From Hyphodiscus hymeniophilus (lineage: Eukaryota; Ascomycota; Leotiomycetes; Helotiales; Hyphodiscaceae): 64,000 bases of DNA. Within the stretch, counting starts at the first letter, position 1; each line of letters starts with the position of its first letter. Location: the NCBI GenBank assembly GCA_016508695.1, contig VNKQ01000008.1, positions 372,001 through 436,000 on the forward strand. The letters are read 5' to 3'. The position numbers were made by a program, and so were the translations under genes. The notes under the pieces are model-generated. The model was not told where the DNA came from, made no database searches, and worked only from the letters and a program-made list of their open reading frames with translations. This document shows positions 32,527 to 44,412 of the stretch, piece by piece.

Positions 32527-33462
32527 ATGTCTACCATAGACAACCAAGCACTGCATCCCTTCTACCCTCCCGGAATCCACCTCTCCGGCGGGAAGTTCGT
32601 GCCTAATGACTGGGACGTCCTCACTCTCGTCGCCGAGTTCATAGGAGGATGGGTCGTCATCGCCGCCGTGACATTGCTGGCCACCAAAAAGATGAATCCT
32701 CGTTTGAAGGGCACCGATCAAGCATTAGTGCTGTGGTTCGTCTTATGTGCGTCTTTCCCATCCCCATGATCCAATGAAGCAGCCAAGAACAAGTACATTG
32801 GGAAGAACCACACACGCTAACACCCTCAGGCGGATCGATCCATCTCTTCTTCGAGGGATACTTCATGGTGAACCACACCCGCATGGCATCCATGACGGAT
32901 TTCTTCGGCCAGCTCTGGAAGGAGTACTCGCTGTCGGACTCCAGGTACATGTTCTCCGACCCCTTCGTGCTGTGCATGGAGAGTATCACTGCCGTCGCGT
33001 GGGGTCCGCTTTCGTTCTTGACGGCATACCTCATCATCAGCGACTCTGCCTTCCGTCATCCACTTCAGGCTCTTGTCTCAACGGGCCAGTTCTATGGTGA
33101 TGCTTTGTGTACGTTCCTTCTTCTCTCTCGAAAGGAGATCATGGCTTCGGAGACGATGTTGACTTTGGCTATCTCCAGATTACTTGACGAGCCTCTCGGA
33201 TCACTATTATGCCGGTAAGGCGTTTTACCGTCCCGAACCGTATTACTTCTGGTTTTACTTTGTGTTCATGAATGCCTTCTGGATCATTGTGCCTGCGCGT
33301 GAGTACCGACATCTTGCCTCCTCGTCGAGATTCTGGAGTGTTTGGATTGCTTGGATGCTAATGGTTATAGTGTGCGTGTATAGCAGTATGACGCAATCGG
33401 CAAAGGCTTTTAGGGTCATGGGGAGGATGGGCGTTAATGGGAGTGCGAAGAAGAGTCTGTAA
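32527..33462 (+). CDS. EBP-type (emopamil-binding) sterol delta8-delta7 isomerase
   Basis: Three exons: 32527..32746, 32830..33108 and 33179..33462, giving 260 aa. Introns are GTGCGT..CCTCAG and GTACGT..CTCCAG, both phase 1. Four to five hydrophobic segments are visible. Diagnostic EBP motifs are present: CGSIHLFFEGYF (the catalytic His and Glu region), WKEYSLSDSRY, FVLCMESITAVAWGPLS, YGDALYYLT and YYFWFYFVFMNAFWIIVP. In animals and plants EBP shifts the sterol double bond from C8 to C7 in the ER. Ascomycetes usually use the unrelated Erg2, so the substrate here could be a different sterol or a triterpenoid. Confidence 0.9.
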
Positions 33463-33997
33463 ATATAGTTGGAGTGTCTTGTACAAAAGATCCCGCAAAA
33501 AAGAGATAATTCCTAGGGAAAAGGTAATTGCTAGATCGCGCTCTTCTCTCCTTCCGGGAGATCAGATTCGAAAACACCGTAGAGGTTTAATGAGATTCGA
33601 TATGTAGAAGATTGGAGACGGCCATGAAACGTGAGGCAATTGCACTCAAGGTCTTGACGAACGCATCCGATCTCCACATAAAGCAAATTGAGACTGATCA
33701 AGGAAGAGCACATTCTTAGCAAATCTGAATATGCAGTGTTTTCGGTATTCATCATAGTATTCATCGTATGAACGGACATAAGTACATGGCTCTTCAAGGA
33801 AAAACTCCGATTCCAAAGGTATCTGCTCGCGGCTATGCATCGAAGAAGAATCGGTCCCGTCCACCATTACATCGCTCAATTCTCTGCTACGTATCTGCGC
33901 ATGTCCTGTGTTTCATCCATGTGGTATTTCCTCCATAACTTCTGCAAATATCCACTCTGCCAGTGTCCATAATCGAAGCGATGTCCCTGGAATGGAC
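33463..33997. other. Intergenic region between convergent EBP and NPC2 genes
   Basis: 3' flanks of both genes. Short open frames on the minus strand have no recognisable coding signature. Confidence 0.35.
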
Positions 33998-34817
33998 CTA
34001 TGCGAACGTCACAGTGGCTTCGAGACAAATGATCTTCTTGCTCTCTGGTCTCGCCGTGTATGCGTCTGCGAAAACGGTATATGTTCCCTATTCCCTACCG
34101 TTAGCACTTCTCCTCTCAATCACGCCACTCTCCTAATTCTCCACCACCCTTCCCATATTCCTTCCCCAGCCGTCCTCCCCTAGAAAGTGTGAAGAGCAAA
34201 CATACCGGCGGGATCTCCTTGGGCAACTCAACATCCTTCACAATAGTAGTCTTCCCCTTCTTGATCGGGCACGTCAGATCCACGTTCGAAACCTGCTCAC
34301 ACAGATCCGCCTCCGTGTTCACCAGTCTAATCAGACCATATTTGACCTGTAGAACAACGTAGGCGCCCTCGGAAATGTCCTCGAGAAGATCGCCGACTGC
34401 TTCGATCGTGAGTGTCGAGCCCCTACCGAAGTAAACAATTAGCATCCTTTTCCTCACCCTCTATCTTTCATAACGGCTTGTGAATGGAAGTATTCTGCAA
34501 GCTGCATTGGTAGAGCTCCAGCTGGAGTACAGACAGGCATATGTTGTAAGGTGGATAGAGCACCGTTATGCAATTCAGGAAAGACTGCCTTTTTAAATAG
34601 ACAGGACATACTTCACAGGAGGGTTAGGCGTCAGATTGACCTTCTCCAGTACCAGCAGATCATCATCGTGGTCTTTCTTGCAATAGGTGAGCGGGTTGTC
34701 GCCTGGCACAGCAGCGCCGTCTCCGAGCGCTTTCTGAGCGCCGCCAAAGAACGACAGCCCGTCGGAGGCGACGAGTGTGCTGAGGAGCAGTGTGAGGATG
34801 CTGAGAGTGATCTTCAT
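33998..34817 (-). CDS. NPC2: Npc2-like ML-domain lipid (PG/PI) transfer protein
   Basis: Three exons: 34612..34817, 34206..34422 and 33998..34087, giving 170 aa. A signal peptide (MKITLSILTLLLSTLVAS) starts at ATG 34817. The ML domain starts with TYCKKDHDDDLLVLEKVNL, continues across intron 1 as NPPVKGSTLTIEAVGDL, includes VKYGLIRLV, LTCPIKKGKTTI and ELPKEIPP, and after intron 2 GTYTVFADAYTA and KKIICLEATVTFA. Six cysteines are placed as in Npc2. Fungal Npc2/PITP carries sterols or phospholipids in the vacuole lumen. It is the last conserved core gene before the accessory region. Confidence 0.92.
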
Positions 34818-36520
34818 CGCGAGTTTGGTGTTTTTGGGAGGAGGTTTGGAGAGAGGATGGTTGATTGGAGGTCGAGGTTCCTTGTGTTGGTTGTTGGAAG
34901 AGTGGCGGGGCGAGCTAGGCGGCCGTGCATGGATGACGTTTGGGGTCAGGAGGGTGACTGGAGATTTCGATAAGACGCCTAGATTTTGGGTGAGTGGAAG
35001 AGCATGTAATTTGAGAAATGAGGAGATGAATGTTCTTAAATTTAAGTTATCCTTTTGAGCATGATTGTCATCCCACGCCATCGGAATAAATGTATTTGGG
35101 CTGTCCCGCTGCTGCTTTGGACTTGATTATTTACCGGTACTTAAGATCAGGTTTTACAGTAGGTATGGAAGGAATCGACAAGATTCCTTGGTGGTCAGGA
35201 AATAGCTCTTTGGAATCCATCGTCTTTACTGTTACTGTCAGCCAAATGATCCAGGCCTTGAACCTAAGCTGCACGTGCCCATGTGTTTTGCAGCAGCAGC
35301 CTCAGGGTTGGCAAATTAATTAGTATAATTAATTTTAATTTTAATTTAATTTAATTAATTAATTTTGATTTGAGTTTCTAGAAATTAACTACGTAATTTA
35401 ATTTAATTTAATTAATTCTATTTTTAGAATATAGTTTATTATTACTATTTACTAGCATACTATATAGAATTATATAACTAAAGAAAATATAAGATATATA
35501 TACTAAGATTTTAAGTATTAATAATAGAAATATTTGTTAGGAAAAGGGGTAAGTAATATCAAACTAGGTGGTGTCACGTAGTATCACGTGGTAGGCTAGT
35601 GTGAAAACTCCTATAAGCTAGGAAGTAAAGATTATATATACTACTTTTGTCTTATTATAATTAAGGTAATTTAACTGGTTCTTACTTACCTCCTTTCTAT
35701 TATTGCTTCCTACTTAGTAATATAGAGTTTTAGTTAAAAAAAATTATTTCTAAAAATAATATTAATTTTTTTAATTAATTTAATTAATTCTTATTATTAT
35801 TTAATTTAATTAATTAATATTTAATTCTAATTAATTTAATTAATTTAGTACTAAGTTTGACTAATTAATTTTAATCTGACTCTATACTAATTAAATTGAA
35901 TTAATTTGCCAACTTTTGCTATTACTGCAAACTTTTGTTCGTATAAAGAAGGAGCTTAGGAGACGCTTGTCAACTAGGGCCTGGCCCGTGCGTCTTTCAA
36001 ATTCTCTATATAGTCGTCGCTCCTTCCACAATCACTTCTTTTCTTCTTCATACTTACCTTGCTAGACACTATATGTAGGAGATCACAGTATAAAGCAATC
36101 GTATTCTTCACAGTTTATCGTTCCAAAATTCGTTCCGATTGGAAATTTGAGTCATGCCGCTTTTTCCAAAATCCAAAATCCAATTCGCGTAATGTGTGCC
36201 AATATGGAAACGCGATATCCAGGATTCCGTCCTGTTGCTCGACCTTGTTCAGTTTCTCATTTGCCAACAATGATCCAACAACATATGCGTGGGCGAGTCG
36301 CTGGTTGTCTCTGTGCCGTTAATTGACTCGCTGGACATGCATGGTTCGCCAGTATATTGACCCGGCTGGTGGGCTTTGAGGTGATTGAGGTGATAAAAAA
36401 GGCTGGTCATCCTTATTTTCGAACTCGCCAGCCTCTTGCCTACTCTCACTTGATATCCTTTCTTTGTCCTCAATTCTCATTCATTAGTTCTATAGGCGTC
36501 GGCCCCCGGATCAAATCATC
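34818..36520. other. Core/accessory boundary region without genes
   Basis: The left part (to about 35300) is the NPC2 promoter side and unremarkable sequence. From 35310 it becomes an AT island (separate entry). From about 35950 to 36520 it is moderately GC, followed by the DUF3435 ATG. Any Starship-type left end should lie here. Confidence 0.5.
35310..35935. repeat. AT-rich island, TTAATTAA-type low complexity
   Basis: Long runs of AATT/TTAATTAA words with almost no G or C flank a slightly less biased core (about 35530-35720). This is what heavily RIP-mutated or degenerate transposon DNA looks like in ascomycetes. It separates housekeeping genes from the mobile-element region. Confidence 0.75.
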
Positions 36521-39002
36521 ATGGAATTTGAACCTCAATCTCATTCTCTACAAAAGGGAGAAGGTATAAGCGAAGCTTCTCGCGATATATATCGTCGACA
36601 CCGAGAATCATGGGCCAATTTCTCGTTATCTTCCTTCGGTACCCCCATTGCCCAACCTACCCTGGCGAATCTTGAGAAATTCGTTTGGTGGGAGGTTAGC
36701 AACAGCAAAGGTCAAATCGGAGAGAATGTAACATTCGACACGCTGATGTTCAGGCTGAGGAAGACTATGAGTGCAATTAGGCGATATGATGATGCTTGCG
36801 CTCCCAAGGGAGCAACGCGTCATCTCAGAGAGGTACGTCCCCTCAAGAAAATGTTTGACACTGTCCTAACAGACTTCTTTTCAGTACGTCACCAGCATTA
36901 GGTCGGAGCTTGGAATTGAGGACGCGAATTATGGCAAAGAGACAATGACTTGGAGCGATATGCTGCAGGTGATTCGATTCCTTGTCGCGTATGACAAACA
37001 TTCCTACCAGGATGAGAGCATTCGGGGCCAACTTATCTGGGTCTTCTTGCTTATTGCCGATGGTGGTGAGCGACCCGGAGCAATCATGCAGTCGTCGAGT
37101 TATCTCCATTCAACTACGTCAGCGGTGTGCTATGGTGTAAGTACAAAGGGCCTTAAGACAGAACTATATGATTAATGGTCTCTCGAAGGACGTACAGCTT
37201 TTTATGCGGCCGGGGAAATACCCGTTTACAGACCCTCCAAAGTTCAAATTACGTGTCCGTTATCACAATCGGAAGGGTGCACGACTTGTAACCAAAGACT
37301 AGTAAGTCTCCTTGTCTAGAATTCAAATAACCACGAGATCCTGACCGGTCTCAGCCTTGAACAACCCTATTTCACACGCTCAGACACTCCCCATTGCATT
37401 ATCTTCTGGTTCTTGAGTTTTGCCTTTCGTGATAACGCTTTTCAGACCATCGCAACACCAGCAGAGCTTTTCCAAAAGCGTAACAACACAGGAAGAGACT
37501 ACCCGGTTGTCTTGAAAGGAAGCATGGCGCGTATTCCAATACTCCGAAAGATGCTTCGGAACCAATTTATGTCACCGGACCAACCATGGCCAGTGACCGC
37601 TGCGACGATCGATGCACAGAGAGTTCTCCGTGATATAGGGTCTCACCAGCGATTCTCGTTCTACGCCATCCGGAGAGGGGTTGCTAATACTATTGCTGAT
37701 TGTAAGTGCCATTTGTACGCAGTGTCTTTCTGGTCTAACAATTTCAAAGCTCCTCATACATCTGCAAGCCGTAGGAAGCAGCTGATTGGCCATACTGGAC
37801 CTGATGATCAGGTATTCAGGACGTACTATTAGTCCAGACTATTCACATTAGACACAGGGAATATGTACCGCCAGGAGGAGATCCGCCCAGAGAAAGCCGA
37901 TGATTTATGTATGCGACACAGTTGGGACCCCTTGTGTCCTAGCAGGCTATCAAGAGAGGAAACAAAATTGATATATCAGGCAGATGAGACGCTCAAATCG
38001 CTAGAAGCAGGAAGAGACATTGTCAAGATCCGGAACAGGCGGAGCGTTCTTCGACGTATTGGACTACAGGCTCTTCGTCGTGAATATTTCAAAAGCAAGG
38101 AGGAATCCGGAATTGATGCTCTTCCAACCGTAGAACAGCTCTCCAGCGTCACCGAGCTCAACGAACAGTCCGTACTGGAACGAGACTTCACTCTCAACAA
38201 TCAGGCGAACCACGGGGACTTCAGTTTCAACAAAATGGATGTTCACGTCAACCGTGCTGCATTTTACAAAGCTCTCTACCCCGGCGGCGTGGCAGGAGGG
38301 TCTGTTCAACAGGCACTAGAAGCTACCCTCGAAGTTTACCATACCCGCCATCCGCTCAACTCACAACAGGAACAGCTACTCGTAGAGCTTCGGCTCAAGC
38401 AAGGACTACCTTGGACCGAAATTTTTGACCACTTTCCTGATCATTCGAGGATCGTCTTGAAGAATGCTTACGAGAAGTTACTTGCTCAGGATCCCTCACT
38501 AGCTGAGGCTGAGACCAAGCTAGTAGTCAAGAAGCGAAAATTAGTCAAGATTGACTGGACTTCTGATGAAGTAGCTTTGCTTTTAGACCTTCGAAACAAT
38601 CAGCGCTTGAAATGGCTGGAAATTCGCAAGCATTTCCCAGGCTATAGCAAGGAATTATTGACTTACCGCTACAAAGAACTATCAAAGAAAGAACAGCCAG
38701 CATATAGCTTAACTTCGGAGGAGTTCGGGAAGGTGGCAGTATTGAGAGCGTCGAAACTTACCTGGTCGCGTATTGCAGACGAACTTCCAGAGCATGATAT
38801 ACGCGATCTGAGGCGAGCATTTACTTGTGAGGCCAGCAAGCTTGTTTCCTTACCTTCGCGGAAACATCAATTAACTTCTCCGCAGTCAGATGAAAAGCGA
38901 CGGAAAATCAGTCCCGAGTCATCTGCAGGCAGAGATCCATCGTCTGCACCGATACAGGATGAATCCAATTTAAGTATCTTCGTTTCCGCAAGTGAACCAT
39001 GA
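36521..39002 (+). CDS. DUF3435 tyrosine recombinase (Starship captain/Crypton-like) fused to three Myb-like modules; one in-frame TAG
   Basis: Exons 36521..36832, 36885..37136, 37189..37301, 37355..37701 and 37750..39002 keep one frame of about 758 codons. Catalytic-core signs: GGERPGAI (first Arg), FYAIRRGVANTIA (YxxR box), QLIGHTGPDDQVFRTYY (His and the Tyr nucleophile). Right after YY the codon at 37830-37832 is TAG, then the DUF3435-typical SRLFTLDTGNMYRQEE continues to 39002. Codons up to the stop give 368 aa with the whole catalytic core. The C-terminus (about 38340-38850) has three 45-50 aa modules resembling Myb/SANT: LPWTEIFDHFPDHS, LKWLEIRKHFPGYS and LTWSRIADELPEHD. Such enzymes move large fungal elements, and the captain usually sits near the 5' end facing inward, as here. 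Confidence 0.8.
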
Positions 39003-40441
39003 AGATGGAGCTAGTCGTACTCGCACGTTTCAAGCGAGCTAACTAAAAGCCAAGCCGAGGATGATTGGGAGGATGAAAGTACGCCAAAGATTGGAGGCAG
39101 TAGAGGTGACTTTTGAGAATGTTTATCTTGCTGCGAAATGCAAATTCCACTCGTTCGGCGCATTCTTCATCAACGGACGTTGAAGAGGGCGAACGAAGAT
39201 TCGTGCAAGTGACAAGATCACATGAACTGCTTCATTGAAGAGTTCGGGTTGGGATTGACCCTGGTAGACAATAAAACGTTGAATCTGGCAATTCCACGAC
39301 CACCAGCAAAAAGTTGCTCATAGATAGTAACGTCTGTCCCTGCGTAGCGAAACGCACCCTGTAACGAAACGAATCGCAGGTACTTCGAATTCAACCGACT
39401 CTAAATCTGTGAAAGTATCGATATCTCTCTATATTTTTATATGAATTACATTATATACCTCTCCCGAACAACTCCTAACCTACTAGTTCTAAAAAATTTG
39501 ATCATGCCGTCGCCGCCTACCCGAATTAAGGAGAGCCTCTTTTTACAGTGTAACAGGACCCCTCGACCCGCGACACCACTATAAAGCTCTTTTCGTCTTT
39601 TAAGATGATTAAATAATAAGATATGTATTTCCGAGTTTTATTACGATAAAATAAAGTTTTCCTTAGTGTTGTGGCGACTAGAGCGCGCCATGTCATACGC
39701 CGTCGCCACAAAGGCTGATACCTCCTCCTACAAGCTATCAAGGATCGCGGTGTGATTATAGTAATGTCGGTAAAATTCTAATAATATCTGCGGCTGCCTA
39801 AGGCGACGTTTGTGGCTGCACTTACCCTTCCGTAAAATTCCCTGTTTTCCGATATCCTCCGATGAAGTTGGAGCAAAAATTGGCCAACAAAATCGGCCGT
39901 CCCCTTCCTGCTTTTGCGTGCCAGATCGCCCGCTTTCACTTCCGGCTTTTATGTCTTCTCTTGCGTTCTGCTTCAAACGAAAAGCTCTCCGATTTCTAGC
40001 CAAAGCTTCCGAAGGGGATTCGCTCCTCTTGCCAAATTGCTGCCGAATCCAAACATGACCTTACGGATGACAGAGTTCGTAGGTTCGAAGGCCAAAGACT
40101 GCCGAGAGATGCCCGGTGGCCAGCACGCAGGACAACGATGACTTGGCGAAGATGTTAAGAGCAGTTCAGATAGTGACAGTATAACACGACGCTAACGTGT
40201 ACGGCGATAAGAGGCAACACTTCCCAGGACATAGAATATAGGCACAACGATAGCGAGCACAATAGCGATTTAAAGTACAACCAAACCGTATAAAAAACCA
40301 AAGATTAACATTGACTCTACTCTAAGTACAAGTCTCGAAGCCAGCCGAGTTTGCCTCCACTAAGGATTGGTCTATCAACTCTATTAAAATATCGTGCGGC
40401 AGTCTTCTAATCCGCTAATACATTTACGCTACTAAAGCTCT
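39003..40441. other. Gene-free repeat-rich stretch
   Basis: Contains the TIR-like copy at 39329-39376 and a transposon-derived segment at about 39600-39745 that has a degenerate copy at 53595-53750. Otherwise mutated low-information sequence. A short open frame at 39728-40003 (minus) has no recognisable product. Confidence 0.45.
39329..39376 (+). repeat. TIR-like repeat copy 1 (plus orientation)
   Basis: Starts TA-ACGTCTGTCCCTGCG and ends GAAACGAATCG, containing CGAAACGCACCC. An inverted copy lies at 47715-47763 with few differences. The flanking TA at the outer edge suits a Tc1/mariner-pogo insertion. Confidence 0.65.
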
Positions 40442-42215
40442 TTATAGTTCTAGCACGATCTCATCTTCCGCAATCTGCGTTCTACTAGCTAGCGTCACTA
40501 AGGCACTCGCTAGCTTACAGACATTAATTATCCGCGCTATCGTACTAGTTAGCTCTAGCGCCTCAAGTTCTATACTCTTACGCTTTTGCCCACGTCTCGC
40601 CGTCTCTAGAGTGTCTTTCTCTAGCTCGGGCGGACTACTCTTACTCTTCCGACCACGTTTTCCCGCGCCTTTAGCTACTTGGGTAAACTCTTTTACGAGA
40701 CGTTTCGCTCGTGCTTCCTCAAGGTCTTTATAGCTCATCGCTTTCCCCTTCCCTTTCCCCCTCGCCAGGACCCATAATTTGGTCGATCGTCGAGCTTTGG
40801 CCTCGTTATTGATAGTAATTAGGAATTCAATTTTATTGTCTTTGAGGATACCCTCGGCAGAGGACTTCTGGAATGCTTTCGTACCTTTCTGTAAGTGCCT
40901 TACTAGCTTCTATATACTCGTTTCATCAAGCGCATAAGCATCCTAGATAATCAGGTTCTATAGTAAAAGCCTCTACTAATACTAGCGTCACAGGCGTTTG
41001 CGGTTTTACGTCTTGCCGATAAGACCCTACCTTTACCTTATCGACTCTTAGAACCGCTAGTTTAGCTAGGGGGGCGGGCATACTTCTAAGCACCCTATCT
41101 GGATTAAGCGGGAATAGACTACTAGTAGCGAAGCCGGCCTTAATATTCTTCGGCGTAAACGCTCTCTCCCTTGCGGGGCTATATAGAGAGGTGAAGTACT
41201 CCTTGCCGATCGTATTTACACCTCTTTGCTCGAGCCGATCAACCTAGTCGCGATATATAGCTTTGAGTAGAGCAAACACTACTACATTACAAGGCTAGAG
41301 CTTGTAGGAGGTATAAGAGGGTAGACGACATAAAAGAATATTATTCTCAAAACAGAACTCTAAGATTTCGAGGCTCTCGTGCGTTCTAAAGCCGTCGCAA
41401 ATTAAGACGCGTGGCCTCTTGTTAGTACGTTCTTTAGTTTCGGGATCAAATATACGCTTAAGCCACTCGAAGCTAATCTTAGAGTCGGTATATCTAGATT
41501 TAGAGTATGCATACTACTATCTAGGGGTAGGAAACGTAGTCTAGTTACTTCGATGGGTACTCGCTAGCCAGATAATTATAGGCTTAAGGTACCTACTATC
41601 GCCACTAATATATTCGATCGTAATTACAGTTATACGTTTGACTCGCGCACCTCTATAGTCTCGTATGTTATCCTTACCTATAAGGACTTTGACAGAGCCT
41701 GGCATAAATAGCATCACTCTAGTCTCGTCCATATTATATACATTTTCGGCCAGGACATTTGGGTCTTGTAATACTTCTTTAATCACCTCAAACCAGTATG
41801 TGATCTTCCCATAAATGTTTTTCTCGTGACGGTTCTAGTCTAAGGCCTTGACTCTCCGCGCTAGTAGTATTGAATAGCGTTTTTCTAGAGCCTTTGCCTA
41901 GTTCCGACCAGGAGCCTTAGGAGGCCGCTTAGCGGTAGGTCGATAGCGGGTAACACTATAGGCTAGTGAAGGGATAAACTTTATTCGTACTGATTGTCCA
42001 AGGTCGGACATTTGTAGCAAATACTTAATGAGGACATCCTCCTCCCATGGGGTAAGGTATTGTTAGCTCTGGGCCTTTTCTTTTATCGAGCGTCGTCCGC
42101 GATCACGATGATAGAGTGTAGTATGAGGGACGTTGCTATGATCTGCAAGAGCACGGTATAATCCAGGCACGCCGGGAGGCACGCCTTGCGCCAATACTTG
42201 ACTGGCTTTGTCCAT
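40442..42215 (-). pseudogene. Decayed pogo/Fot1-type DDE transposase
   Basis: From ATG 42215 (MDKASQVLAQGVPPGVPGLY) the conceptual frame runs with stops and frame changes to about 40442. Recognisable pieces are PGRNWAKALEKRYSILLARR, an NMDETRVML segment (DDE catalytic Asp), IRDYRGARVKRITV and a Lys/Arg-rich C-terminal end. These are features of the Fot1/pogo transposases common in ascomycetes. Stops include both TAA and TAG (for example at CAA-to-TAA sites), matching RIP-like decay. No intact enzyme can be made. Terminal repeats were not located. Confidence 0.8.
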
Positions 42216-42414
42216 ATTAACTTACCCCGGTAATGATATCGTGAACGAAACAGACTGACTGGCAACGGTTTGGCAGCCGCGAACTAGCGAACTGTGCCTG
42301 TGGAAGGTTCGAGAAACCTGCTATTTATAGGCGATATCCCTGCGGAGCGAGCGTCTCCAAGAACAACATCGGGGAGTCGGTAAAACATCGGTTGCGGAGA
42401 AATATTGCTCCAGA

Positions 42415-43166
42415 ATGCGATCTAGCCTGTCACGCCTCCCTTCATCCTTTCAATACCATGATAACACAACCGCCATTCAACACCAGATAGACACAACCGA
42501 CAGCATGCCTGAGGGATATCCTCTTTCATCGAAACCTACGCGGATACTAGTACAAACAAAGACGCATCTAGTTCCGGGCAAAGACTTTGACGAAAAGTTG
42601 ATGTTTATACTTGATCGCATTTGCCAGCATCAATGGAGTCGTGACTACGACCTTGCTCAAGATCGCTGGAGTACACATGGTTGTCGGTTTGGTGTTAGTA
42701 ATAGGACTTGCTACTTCGTTCTCGATAATGGTGAATGTACGAACGATAACGAGATTGAGGTACTTTGGTATCTGTTCACTGGCCTCAAAGAACCTCTGTT
42801 AGGGTCCCTTCACTCACAGACATAAAGTCGTTTGACTAACGTCTCTCATTCAGTACGGCTCTTCCAGGACCTCTACCTCAAGAAATGCAAAACGAGCTCA
42901 GAAAACATCCTTTCACAAGACCATCCTTCAAAGATCTTCCAAAGATGGCGCCACTAGATGCCAATGCTAGATGCAGAAGCATCCGAACCAAACTCCGTTC
43001 CGACATGTCTCCCTCAGAAAGTGACTTCGAATTCATGGAGAAAAATCCTGATGCAAGGGAATGGCTCAAAGATCATATTGAGGTTCGATTTTGGTCAAGC
43101 TTTGAGTCCCTTGCGAATACACGAGAGAAGAGTCAAGTTCAGGGCAGGGATATATCGAGGGGTTAA
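42415..43166 (+). CDS. Hypothetical protein, two exons
   Basis: Exons 42415..42797 and 42854..43166 (intron GTTAGG..TTCAG with a GACTAAC branch), 231 aa. The junction reads GLKEPL-TALPGPLPQEM. The first exon contains PTRILVQTKTHLVPGKDFDEK-type mixed sequence with several Cys (QHQWSRD, HGCRFGVSNRTCYFV). The second exon is charged and helical. Family not recognised. ATG 42505 (MPEGYPLSS) is an alternative start. It sits between the transposase relic and a DnaJ-type zinc protein, and no shared function is evident. Confidence 0.6.
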
Positions 43167-43395
43167 ACCAAGGTTGCAAAGGTATTTGAATATCAATTGG
43201 TTTCGGTCGTGATATTGCAAAATTTCCTATTCTAACAGCAATTTGGCTGCCCTTAGTCCTATCACATTTGTCCTACCGCACACATCTTACCGAGTGTCCG
43301 ATCAAGCCACGAATAGTTCAAAGAAAAGAGCAGATTGGGACAACTGGAAACAAAGAGGACCTGCGTAAGAACAAAATACTTCGGTTGCGTTATGA

Positions 43396-43788
43396 CTAGT
43401 AACGACAGCCACATACTACGCGTTCTTCAACTATGGTTGTAGTTACAATTTCACCATGCCCATTGCATCTACGGCAGTTAGATTGCCACGAGGTTCCTGT
43501 CCAACCCCGGCAGTATCGACAATGAGGATCCCGATGACAGCAAGTCACCTCAACCGCTCCGTCTATATAGGTCGCGCTTATGCGTTGACCGTCTCCATCG
43601 CACGAGTCACACTCCGCAGAGGTCGCAATCGTCCGAGTTTGCATATATTGGCCACGACCCTCACAAGTCTCACAGGTTGGGTTGGGCCTTGGATCGCGGC
43701 CCTGGCTACTGGCGCTTGAGCCGCTTGTAACTCTCTGGTGACTATGGGTGCTCGAGCCGCTCGCAGTGCTCCGACGATGGCTCGGCAT
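43396..43788 (-). CDS. Small Cys-rich protein with DnaJ-type CxxCxGxG zinc motifs
   Basis: 130 aa, single exon, ATG 43788. After a Ser/His-rich N-terminus there are four metal-binding knuckles: CETCEGRG, CDSCDGDG, CRYCRGW and CRRCNGHG, then a final CGCRY. This is the DnaJ central zinc-finger pattern without a J domain. It could be a chaperone-like or redox protein; the function is not known. Confidence 0.7.
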   Translation of the reverse strand: MPSHRRSTASGSSTHSHQRVTSGSSASSQGRDPRPNPTCETCEGRGQYMQTRTIATSAECDSCDGDGQRISATYIDGAVEVTCCHRDPHCRYCRGWTGTSWQSNCRRCNGHGEIVTTTIVEERVVCGCRY

Positions 43789-44412
43789 TACTACCGATTG
43801 AGGTAAACAGGTGTGGAGATGAGATGGAATTGACAGACAGTGCAGAGGTGGACTGCAAGATTTCGTTAATACCAGATGTGTGAACCGACAGGCTGTCGCT
43901 GTATAAAAAGTGCTTTCAGCTTAAGAGATCAGCTGTGGAATGCGATTTGAAAATCGAGGGAGAAAAATTGTAGATTGTCGAGCGTGGATGACTTTATTTT
44001 GTTCGAGAAGTAAGGGGATTTTAGAGACAAGGCAATATGAGAGTAAGTTATGTTGGCTGTTGCGGAGTAGCCTGTGTCACATGTTCATATCCTCCCATGC
44101 TCCATCTAGGCAGCAGGCGCGTCTCTCGACCCAGGGATAGGCGTTACTCTAAAGATAGCCTGCACGAGTGTAGACAGATCCGCATCTTTACCGTATGTGA
44201 TCTCGCCGGAGTACCACATCCACGGCCCAGATGTGGAAGGAGACGAGAGAGAGCTGCAGCGGCTACACCGTACGCGCGGAAAGTTCGAGAAAACCTGTGG
44301 CCTGAGGTCAAAGAGTTTCTGCCTGACGCACGTTTGACCTATCGCGGCTACGAAGAACGACGTCGATTTCAGACCTAACGACTGTACCAGTACCAGTGTC
44401 AAAGCCTACGAT

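Noticed and set aside
37824..37863. An intron that would remove the TAG in the recombinase
   Set aside because: The only GT..AG options are about 40 nt, are out of frame, and would delete conserved DUF3435 sequence after the catalytic Tyr.
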